Origin: JAWLCG01 sp041687295
Lineage (GTDB): Bacteria > Planctomycetota > Phycisphaerae > SM23-33 > FEN-1343
DNA length: 5,832 bases
Assembly (NCBI GenBank): GCA_041687295.1
Contig: JAWLCG010000327.1
Location: 1-5,832, forward strand
Direction of reading: 5' to 3'
Shown here: positions 1 to 5,668 of the stretch, in pieces
How positions within the stretch are numbered: the stretch's first letter is position 1
Layout: every line of letters starts with the position of its first letter
Notes under the pieces: generated by a model
What the model was told of the DNA's origin: nothing
The model's input: the letters and a program-made list of their open reading frames with translations, nothing else
Database searches by the model: none
Made by a program: the position numbers and the translations under genes

Positions 1-232
1 CCCAGGCGACGAGGTCCACGGGCTCGACCGCCTCGGCCCCTTCGGCTTCGCCCTCAACGACCGCGGCCTTGGGCGGCCCGCCCACCTGCAGCACGTCGTC
101 CACCAGCCACTTGCCCAGCATGCTGAAGGCATAGGGCGTGGAGGCGACGAGTGAGGCGATCAGAAATCGCACCACAAGGCCCTTCCAGTGTCGTGGCAGG
201 TAGTCGCGGATGACGCGCCAGACGAGGTTCAC
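1..232 (-). CDS. ABC exporter half-transporter, second subunit (N-terminal 77 codons, partial)
   Basis: This is the start of a second ABC transporter half-subunit, running off the left edge. It opens with GTG at 232-230, inside a GTGA that also carries the stop of the preceding ABC gene (4-bp overlap, typical of translational coupling). An AGGGGG stretch 7 nt upstream can serve as ribosome binding site. The visible protein starts MNLVWRVIRDYLPRHWKG, a cytoplasmic amphipathic elbow, then TM1 at about residues 18-37 and the segment LGKWLVDDVL. This matches the fold order of ABC exporter transmembrane domains and resembles the start of the preceding gene's protein. Residues about 51-71 form a Gly/Pro- then Glu/Ala-rich acidic stretch in the first external loop. 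The nucleotide-binding domain lies outside the window, so the assignment rests on these 77 residues plus tight coupling to a clear ABC gene. Inference: it is the heterodimer partner of the 229-1989 product. Substrate unknown. Confidence 0.8.
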   Translation of the reverse strand, partial: MNLVWRVIRDYLPRHWKGLVVRFLIASLVASTPYAFSMLGKWLVDDVLQVGGPPKAAVVEGEAEGAEAVEPVDLVAW

Positions 233-1989
233 GACTGCACCCCCTGCTTCGCCGCCGGCAGCTGGTCCTCACCGTACTGCTGGGCGTAGATTTGGCGGTA
301 AAGCGAGCCTTCTGCCGCCAGCAGCTGACCATGCATGCCGCTCTCGACGACCTGGCCGTCCCGCAGCACGAGCACGTGGTCGGCCGACTGGGCCATCTGC
401 AGGCGGTGCACGATGAGGATGCACGTTTTGCCTTGCATCATCTGGTAGATTGCGTCATGCACGGTCTCGGCCGTGTCGGGGTCCAATGCGGCAGTGCCCT
501 CGTCCACGATCAGGATGGCCGGGTCGGAGACCAGCGCCCGGGCCACGCCGATCTGTTGCTGCGCGCCCACCGACAGCCGCAGGCCGCCGGTGCCCAGGCA
601 GGTGTCGTAGCCGTCCTTGAGCGAGACCACGAAGTCATGCAGGCCCACGGCCTTGGCCACCTCGATCATCCGCGCATCGTCCGCGTCGGGCTTGCCGTAG
701 CAGAGGTTCTCGCGGATCGTGCCGTCGAAGATGGCCGACTCGGGCATGACCAGGGCCAGCGCCTGGCGGTAGTCGCGGAGCCTGAAGTTGCGCACATCCT
801 CGCCGTCGACGGTGACCTGTCCCTCGGCCGGGTCATGGAACCGCCGCAGCAGCATCGCCAGCGTGGTCCGCCCGGCCCCCGGCGTGCCGACGATGGCCAC
901 GTTCGCCCCGGCGGAGATGGCCAGCCGCAGGCCGTTGAGCACCGGCCGGTCGGGCTCGTAACCAAAGGTCACGTCCTCCACCTGCACGTCACCCCGCAGC
1001 TCGACGATGGGCTGGGCCTGGGGCAGCTCGCGGATAGCCGGCTCGCGGTGACGGATCTCGTTGATGCGGTCTACGCTCACGCGGATCTGCGCGAGCTGGT
1101 TGGCCATCTGCCCCAGCCGCACCACCGGCCCGAGCAACTGCGTGGCGTAGGCCCCGAAGGCGATCACGTCGCCATAGCCCATCGTGCCCTGGATGAAGTA
1201 GTAGCAGCCCGCGCAGTAGATGACGGTGTTGCCTAGTCGGTTGAGGAAGTTCGCCAGCTGGTTGAACGTGATCGAATACGCCTGGCCCCGCACGGCCGCG
1301 TCCATCACCTGCTTGGCCCGGCTGGAGAACTGCGTGGCCTCGCGGCGGTCCTGTCCGTAGGCCTGGATCAACTCGTGGGCGCTGAGCCGCTCCTGCAGCA
1401 TCGAGGAGATATGGTCCATGTGGTTGCGCAGCTGCACGTTGGCGTGCTGGATCCGCCGCGAGAAGAACCAGGTGTTCATGTAATACAGCGGCAGCAGCGC
1501 AAAGGTCAGCAGCGAGAGCATCCAGTTCAGCCGCAGCATCACGATCACGGCGAAGACGATCATCACCGCGTCTCCCAGCAGCGCCACCAGGTTGCCGCCT
1601 GCGAGCCCCGAGACATTGCCCACGTCCCCGAAGAGCCGCTGGTTGATCGCTCCGGTCGGCGTCTGGTCGTAGAACCGCATCGACAGGCGCATGAGCTTTC
1701 GGAACAGAACCTTACGCGTCCCACCCACGATGCCCTGGGCCACGCGGTGCAGGACGATGCTGTTGACGATGTTCACCATCGCCCGGAACAGCGGCACGGC
1801 CACCAGCAAACCCATGATCAGCGGGAACAGGCCCCATTGGTTCTCGCGGGCGACGTCGTTGACCAGGCTCCGCATCAGCAGCGGCGGGGCCATGCCGATC
1901 AGCGTCAGCACGCCCGTCAGGACCGCCGCCACGACCAGCGACCGCCGATACGGCCGCAGGAAACTCAGGATGTGTTCATAACGACCCAT
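229..1989 (-). CDS. ABC exporter half-transporter (TMD-NBD fusion) with degenerate nucleotide-binding motifs
   Basis: This 586-residue protein has the usual length and order of a bacterial type IV ABC exporter subunit: six-helix transmembrane domain (residues about 15-305), then ATPase domain (about 330-575). TM helices are visible near 15-38, 54-80, 133-153, 156-176, 247-268 and 274-292. The NBD has A-loop Tyr344, Walker A GTPGAGRTT (368-376), Walker B ILIVDE (492-497) with catalytic Glu497, D-loop ALD (501-503) and switch His528. Three motifs depart from consensus: Walker A Lys is Arg374, the Q-loop Gln position is Pro416, and the signature is LSVGA (472-476) rather than LSGGQ. Such divergence is known in heterodimeric exporters with one weak ATP site, and the overlapping downstream ABC gene supports a heterodimer. 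It lies 44 bp after the MFS gene, with only a weak ribosome binding site before its ATG, so it may depend on operon context. Role inferred: ATP-driven export of a lipid, drug or peptide; substrate not predictable. Confidence 0.93.
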   Translation of the reverse strand: MGRYEHILSFLRPYRRSLVVAAVLTGVLTLIGMAPPLLMRSLVNDVARENQWGLFPLIMGLLVAVPLFRAMVNIVNSIVLHRVAQGIVGGTRKVLFRKLMRLSMRFYDQTPTGAINQRLFGDVGNVSGLAGGNLVALLGDAVMIVFAVIVMLRLNWMLSLLTFALLPLYYMNTWFFSRRIQHANVQLRNHMDHISSMLQERLSAHELIQAYGQDRREATQFSSRAKQVMDAAVRGQAYSITFNQLANFLNRLGNTVIYCAGCYYFIQGTMGYGDVIAFGAYATQLLGPVVRLGQMANQLAQIRVSVDRINEIRHREPAIRELPQAQPIVELRGDVQVEDVTFGYEPDRPVLNGLRLAISAGANVAIVGTPGAGRTTLAMLLRRFHDPAEGQVTVDGEDVRNFRLRDYRQALALVMPESAIFDGTIRENLCYGKPDADDARMIEVAKAVGLHDFVVSLKDGYDTCLGTGGLRLSVGAQQQIGVARALVSDPAILIVDEGTAALDPDTAETVHDAIYQMMQGKTCILIVHRLQMAQSADHVLVLRDGQVVESGMHGQLLAAEGSLYRQIYAQQYGEDQLPAAKQGVQS

Positions 1990-2033
1990 GGTTCTACACT
2001 CAACGCCGGCCGCTTGCCCCGGCGCGCTCGAGG

Positions 2034-3602
2034 CTACCGCTCGTCCTTACTCCGAGAACCCGCGCCTCGCTCCGCTGAGGCAACAGACTCCTTCTCGCCG
2101 GGCTCCTCACGCTCACCCACGGCCAGCAGCCGTGAGACTGCGGACACCGGCCCGACCACGAGGTACCGCAGGCCGGGCACCGTTCCGACCGCCCGCACAG
2201 TCGCGAACGTCTCGTTGAGCAGTTCCTGGCGGACCACCTTCTCCTCCACCTCGCCCTCCTCGGCTACCCGGTGCAAGAACCGCAGAGAGAACAGGCCCAC
2301 GACGAACGTGATCAGGAACAGGAAGTCCAGGGCCTTAAGGTTCAGGGCGTAGACGCTGACGGCGTGGTCGGCCTGGGCCCAGTTCAACTGGACACTAAGC
2401 TCCCGCGTGGAGAAGAAGTCCGCGAACATGCCGCCGAGCATGGGGGCGATCGCGCCGGTGACCGCGCCAGCCAGGCCGTAAATCGTCATGTACGAGTGGG
2501 CCTTCCCCTGCGGGGAGAGCTTCAGAGCGATGTTCGCCGTGGCCAGGCTCACACCGGCGGCCGACATGCCCGAGAGCACGTGAATCGCGAACAGTAGTGG
2601 CAGGGTCAGCATGTGCCGGTCCGGCAGCGTCGTGAACGTCCAGAGCAGGATCGCCAGCAGGAAAAGCGGGCCGCTGACGCGAAGCACCGACTTGTTGGAG
2701 TACCGGTCGGCCAGCCGGCCCCAGATGCGCAAGAACACCAGGTTGGTCACCTGGCTGGTCACCACCAGCATGGTGACCATGCGTAGGGGCAGCCCGATCC
2801 GCTCCAGCAGGTAGACGATGAAGAATGGCCCGGCCAGGTTGATTGCGAAGTTCCAGAACCCGATGTACTTGAGCAGGCCCTGGAAGTTGCGGTCCTTCAC
2901 GGGATCCGTCAGTAGCGTTGCGATGCGATGGCCGTCCTGCACGGCCATCTGAGGCTCGGGTAGTCGCCGGATCGCCACCAGCCCCGCTAGGCCGAACAGC
3001 AGTCCCACACCGAAAAGAATGGTGTAGGCCAGCAGCGCCTGATCCGGGAACCACGCCTTCCAGTAGTCGACGAAGTACCCGCCCATCAGCGTCAGCGACA
3101 GGGCGAAAGTAGTGCCCAGCGCCATGCGCGTGGAGAACAGTCGGCCCATGGTGGCCGAGGGCACGATGTCGCGGATCAGCGAGTTCCACGCCGGCCCGGC
3201 CACGGCCCCGGCCAGTGCGGCCACGAACAGCCACTGCATGAGGAACGTCACCCCGCGGTTAAGGAACAGCAGCGGGATCAGCAGGATGAAGACCCATAGC
3301 AGCCGGCTCGCCCCGGCCGCCAGGAAGACGATGCCGCGACGCCGGGGATACTTTTGCACCAGGAACAGGCCGCCCAACTGGGCGAACTGGCTCAAGAAGC
3401 CGATCGTCGCAAGCAGGCCCACCTCATAGTTCGACGCTCCCAGCGCCAGGGCGAACGCCGCCAGGAACGGCCCGCCCTGCAACGTCGCCATGGACGACGA
3501 GCAGACGCCGTCCACGAGCAGGCCGCGCCGGGCCCGCCGCAGGTCCTGGTCAGAAAGAGACGCCTGTGTGCGAAATGCGCTGCTGAAAATTCTCTGAATC
3601 AT
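2034..3602 (-). CDS. Major facilitator superfamily (MFS) transporter with polar C-terminal tail
   Basis: This 522-residue polytopic membrane protein has about 12 hydrophobic helices in two halves separated by a polar central loop (about residues 213-243). The best family mark is the MFS motif-A-like loop GRLADRYSNK (295-304) between helices 8 and 9; the equivalent loop 2-3 (LVQKYPRRRG, 81-90) is basic but lacks the motif-A Asp. The N-terminus is a cytoplasmic stretch of about 27 residues. After the last helix (about 424-443) comes a charged tail of about 79 residues, which makes the protein longer than the usual 400-450 of MFS permeases. An in-frame TGA six codons upstream leaves ATG 3602 as the first start; its GGAG sits only 2 nt before the ATG, an unusually close spacing. 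It is the first gene after the promoter at 3673-3701 and probably shares a transcript with the ABC pair. Secondary transport (uptake or efflux) is clear from the fold; substrate unknown. Confidence 0.9.
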   Translation of the reverse strand: MIQRIFSSAFRTQASLSDQDLRRARRGLLVDGVCSSSMATLQGGPFLAAFALALGASNYEVGLLATIGFLSQFAQLGGLFLVQKYPRRRGIVFLAAGASRLLWVFILLIPLLFLNRGVTFLMQWLFVAALAGAVAGPAWNSLIRDIVPSATMGRLFSTRMALGTTFALSLTLMGGYFVDYWKAWFPDQALLAYTILFGVGLLFGLAGLVAIRRLPEPQMAVQDGHRIATLLTDPVKDRNFQGLLKYIGFWNFAINLAGPFFIVYLLERIGLPLRMVTMLVVTSQVTNLVFLRIWGRLADRYSNKSVLRVSGPLFLLAILLWTFTTLPDRHMLTLPLLFAIHVLSGMSAAGVSLATANIALKLSPQGKAHSYMTIYGLAGAVTGAIAPMLGGMFADFFSTRELSVQLNWAQADHAVSVYALNLKALDFLFLITFVVGLFSLRFLHRVAEEGEVEEKVVRQELLNETFATVRAVGTVPGLRYLVVGPVSAVSRLLAVGEREEPGEKESVASAERGAGSRSKDER

Positions 3603-3620
3603 GTCTCCGGCCGCTCATGA

Positions 3621-3634
3621 CTGTAGGAAGTCGG
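3621..3634. repeat. 14-bp direct repeat, copy 2 (leader of the MFS gene)
   Basis: On the + strand this copy reads CTGTAGGAAGTCGG. It matches the copy at 3688-3701 at 13 of 14 positions, in the same orientation, with start positions 67 bp apart. It lies in the predicted untranslated leader, 18 bp upstream of the MFS start codon. A paired binding site for a regulator is one possible reading; nothing in the window identifies the regulator. Confidence 0.55.
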
Positions 3635-3672
3635 TCCGGTATTCCCATTACGCCTTTGGCATCGGCACCGGA
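3635..3672. repeat. Inverted repeat in the MFS leader (TCCGGT / ACCGGA arms)
   Basis: Perfect 6-bp arms TCCGGT (3635-3640) and ACCGGA (3667-3672) enclose a 26-bp interior. The distal arm directly adjoins the predicted -10 box and so overlaps the expected transcription start. The interior contains a small GCC-AAA-GGC hairpin core when read on the minus strand. It could be an operator or a leader stem. No T-tract follows, so it is not an intrinsic terminator. Arms this short can arise by chance in GC-rich DNA. Confidence 0.35.
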
Positions 3673-3701
3673 ATTATACTGATTCGGCTGTAGGGAGTCG
3701 G
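3673..3701 (-). promoter_or_regulatory. Predicted sigma70-type promoter for the MFS-ABC-ABC operon
   Basis: Read on the minus strand, a perfect TATAAT lies at 3678-3673. Seventeen bases upstream is CCGACT (3701-3696), which matches only the GAC core of the -35 consensus TTGACA. The transcription start would fall near 3666, giving a leader of about 63 nt before the MFS ATG. The TATAAT stands out because the surroundings are GC-rich. The -35 half lies inside one copy of a 14-bp direct repeat, so activator or repressor control is plausible. The -10 is well supported and the -35 weakly. Confidence 0.55.
3688..3701. repeat. 14-bp direct repeat, copy 1 (over the predicted -35 region)
   Basis: On the + strand this copy reads CTGTAGGGAGTCGG and differs from the copy at 3621-3634 at one position. 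It covers the predicted -35 hexamer of the MFS promoter. The placement of the two copies, one over the -35 region and one in the leader, is the pattern expected of a paired operator, which is an inference from position only. Confidence 0.55.
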
Positions 3702-3793
3702 CCTCACCCTGCTTCAGCGACAGGCCGGCGTAGGGGAACCAACCCCCATCCCTCGGGCTTGGCGGGGCCGTGCCGGCAGTGACGGAGGCCGGC

Positions 3794-5413
3794 TCAGAAG
3801 ATGAAGTCCGTGGACAGGAACCGCGACTCCCGGCCGCGGACGACCCGCGTGAGGATCTCCTGGTTCAGGTCGTTCATCTTGGCGGCCACCAGCGTGCGGA
3901 TGGCGAAGACGCGCAGGGCGTCCGAGACCGACAGCGTGCCCTCGGCCGAGGCCTTGCGGCCGGTGAAGGGGAAGGTGTCGGGCCCGCGCTGGCACTGGCT
4001 GTTGAGGTTCACGCGGCAGACCTGGTTGACCAGCGGGTCGATCAGCCGGCCGATCCTCTCCGGGTCGGTGCCGAAGATGCTGGCCTGCTGGCCATACTCG
4101 CTGTGGGTGATGTACTCGATCGGCTCGGCCACGTCGTCGAATGGCAGCACCGGCACGACCGGGCCGAATTGCTCCTCATGGTAGAGCCGCATCGCCGGCG
4201 TAACGGGGGACACCACCGCCGGCCGATAAAGCGTCGCTTCGGCCTGCCCGCCGGCGTTGAGGACCCGCCCGCCATGCTGGGCCGCATCAGCAACCAACTC
4301 CTGCATGTACTGCACGCGGGCCGGCTCCGGCAGGGGCGTGATGGCCACGCCTTCCTGCCAGGGCATCCCGAGTTTCAGACCATCGACGGCCTTGGCGAAC
4401 CGCTCCAGGAATTCCTCCTGCCGGCTGCGGTGGACGAAGAGGATCTTCAGCGCCGTACAGCGCTGGCCGTTGTAGGACAGCGCCCCCAGCAGGCACTCCT
4501 TGACGGCCAGGTCGAGGTCCGCGCAGGGTAGGACGATGCCGGGGTTCTTGGCCTCCAGCCCCAGCACGGAACGCAGGCGGTGGGGGCGGGGGTGCTGCTT
4601 CTTGAGCAGATCGCCCACCCGGCTGGAGCCGATGAACGCCAGGACGTTGATCTTGCCCGATGTCATCAGCGGCCCGATGACCCTGGGCCCCTCACCATAG
4701 ACGGTGTTGACCACGCCCGGCGGGAACGCGTCGCGGAACGCCTCCAACAGCGGCCGATGCAGCAGCACGCCCAGCCGCGGTGGCTTGAAAATCACTACGT
4801 TGCCCATCAGCAGCGCCGGGATCAGCGTGGTGAAGGTCTCGTTGAGCGGGTAGTTGTAGGGCCCCATGCACAGCACCACGCCTAGCGGCGCTCGGCGGAT
4901 CTGGGCGGCGATGCCCTGCTCGATCTGAAACCGCGAGGAGATCCGGTCCAGGTCCTTCAGTGCGTCGATCGTCTCGTCAATATAGGCAACCGTGCGGTCG
5001 AACTCCTTCTCGGCATCGGGGGCCGTCTTGGCGATCTCCCACATCAGCAGGTTCACCACCTCGCGCTTGCGCTGTTTCATGCGGAAGGTGAACTTCTGCA
5101 TGTGCCGGATCCGCTCGGCCACCGTCATCGTCGGCCATGCGCCCCCACCATGGCCCCACGCCCGCTCAGCCGCGTCCAGGGCAGCCAGGGCCTCGGCCTC
5201 GCCCAACAGTGGGTAGTGGCCCAGGACCTTCTGAGCGAGGCCCCCGCGGTCACGCAGGCAGATCGGCGAGAGCACTTCCTGCGAGGGCCCATCCCACGGC
5301 CGCAGTTCGCCACCGACGAGGTACTCGGTCTGCTCGACCGGTGAAACGCGGCAGGACTCGGGGACATCGGCTTCGGCGGGGCAATAGGGGACAGGGTCTC
5401 GTGTGTCAGCCAT
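3794..5413 (-). CDS. gapN: GapN-type aldehyde dehydrogenase (NADP-dependent non-phosphorylating glyceraldehyde-3-phosphate dehydrogenase family)
   Basis: This 539-residue soluble enzyme has the aldehyde dehydrogenase fold. Visible landmarks are oxyanion Asn187 in YNYPLN, cofactor-binding Lys210 in FKPP, the Rossmann turn FIGSSRVG (260-267), catalytic Cys319 in GQRCT, and Glu414 in EEQFGPV. Arg140, Tyr188, Arg318 and Arg476 sit at spacings matching the four residues that, from memory, bind substrate phosphate in Streptococcus mutans GapN. This supports the GapN/ALDH11 branch, whose known reaction is glyceraldehyde-3-phosphate + NADP+ to 3-phosphoglycerate + NADPH in the cytosol. Oddly, the usual general-base motif ELGGK is GLEAK (285-289): Gly285 replaces Glu, so the exact reaction is uncertain. 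The protein is longer than the usual 475-500 residues, with extra N-terminal sequence and a C-terminal tail ending FLSTDFIF. The ATG is fixed by a GGAGG 7 nt upstream. It precedes the transport operon by 191 bp and probably has its own promoter. The symbol is a family label. Confidence 0.85.
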   Translation of the reverse strand: MADTRDPVPYCPAEADVPESCRVSPVEQTEYLVGGELRPWDGPSQEVLSPICLRDRGGLAQKVLGHYPLLGEAEALAALDAAERAWGHGGGAWPTMTVAERIRHMQKFTFRMKQRKREVVNLLMWEIAKTAPDAEKEFDRTVAYIDETIDALKDLDRISSRFQIEQGIAAQIRRAPLGVVLCMGPYNYPLNETFTTLIPALLMGNVVIFKPPRLGVLLHRPLLEAFRDAFPPGVVNTVYGEGPRVIGPLMTSGKINVLAFIGSSRVGDLLKKQHPRPHRLRSVLGLEAKNPGIVLPCADLDLAVKECLLGALSYNGQRCTALKILFVHRSRQEEFLERFAKAVDGLKLGMPWQEGVAITPLPEPARVQYMQELVADAAQHGGRVLNAGGQAEATLYRPAVVSPVTPAMRLYHEEQFGPVVPVLPFDDVAEPIEYITHSEYGQQASIFGTDPERIGRLIDPLVNQVCRVNLNSQCQRGPDTFPFTGRKASAEGTLSVSDALRVFAIRTLVAAKMNDLNQEILTRVVRGRESRFLSTDFIF

Positions 5414-5420
5414 GGGGGCA

Positions 5421-5425
5421 CCTCC
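5421..5425 (-). promoter_or_regulatory. Strong Shine-Dalgarno for the aldehyde dehydrogenase
   Basis: GGAGG lies 7 nt upstream of the ATG at 5413-5411. It decides this start against an upstream, out-of-frame ATG at 5445-5443. It is the best ribosome binding site in the window. Confidence 0.8.
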
Positions 5426-5443
5426 GAGTGTTGACTTGGGTGC

Positions 5444-5472
5444 ATGGTAAGTGATGGTGAAGGAGGTCTCAA
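5444..5472 (-). promoter_or_regulatory. Predicted sigma70-type promoter for the aldehyde dehydrogenase
   Basis: On the minus strand TTGAGA (5472-5467, 5 of 6 matches to TTGACA) is followed after 17 bp by TACCAT (5449-5444, 4 of 6 matches to TATAAT). Transcription would begin near 5437, leaving a leader of about 24 nt that includes the Shine-Dalgarno. Spacing and position are right, but the -10 is mediocre. Confidence 0.4.
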
Positions 5473-5506
5473 GCCTTGTTTCGGTGGCGGCTCCCCGGGC
5501 CCAGCG

Positions 5507-5668
5507 CTACTGGCCCGCTTGGGCGAGTTGCTCGACCGCCTGCGCATCGTAGCCGAAGGGGACGACGCCGGCCAGGCGTCGCCCGTGCTTCCGGAGGTAC
5601 GCCCGGGACTCGGCGATGGGCGCGGTGATCATGTCACGTTCGAACTCGGCGAACGCTACGAAGATAGG
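5507..5668 (-). pseudogene. Serine recombinase fragment (internal piece, no start, ends in TAG)
   Basis: An open stretch of about 53 codons reads PIFVAFAEFERDMITAPIAE, then ESRAYLRKHGRRLAG and VPFGYDA, and ends in TAG at 5509-5507. The FAEFERDMI motif followed by a basic segment and VPFGYDA is typical of the end of the resolvase catalytic domain and the start of the 'Recombinase' domain of larger serine site-specific recombinases. Neither the N-terminal catalytic Ser region nor most of the DNA-binding part is present. The 12 residues after FGYDA do not look like the usual continuation, so a second junction near 5545 is possible. It begins inside a region that is also open in the frame of the upstream zeta-toxin-like fragment, with no start codon of its own. 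I read it as a non-functional remnant of an excised or eroded mobile element. The family call is from motif memory. Confidence 0.6.

Noticed and set aside
292..1236. Long + strand open frame (314 codons) opposite the first ABC gene
   Set aside because: It is antisense to an intact ABC ATPase, is His/Gln/Asp/Arg-rich, and has no recognisable motif. Such frames arise from the codon bias of a GC-rich gene on the other strand.
2004..2024. CGCCGG / CCGGCG hairpin between the MFS and ABC genes as a terminator
   Set aside because: It has a 6-bp stem, a 9-nt loop and no T-tract, and lies in a 44-bp spacer inside a likely operon. At most it is a weak attenuating or RNA-processing structure.
1375..2352. 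Long + strand open frame (325 codons) opposite the ABC and MFS genes
   Set aside because: It spans two real genes and their spacer on the other strand, with a composition typical of shadow frames (His, Gln and Arg rich) and no domain.
3550..3618. Short minus-strand leader ORF (22 codons, ATG at 3618-3616) overlapping the MFS start
   Set aside because: It has no Shine-Dalgarno and no regulatory residue pattern, and it ends inside the MFS gene. It is probably chance.
3772..3793. GCCGGC inverted repeat just after the dehydrogenase stop as a terminator
   Set aside because: The stem is only 6 bp and self-palindromic, such motifs are common in GC-rich DNA, and no T-tract follows on the minus strand.
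3770..4531. + strand open frame (253 codons) opposite the dehydrogenase
   Set aside because: It is antisense to conserved catalytic motifs of the aldehyde dehydrogenase and has no independent support.
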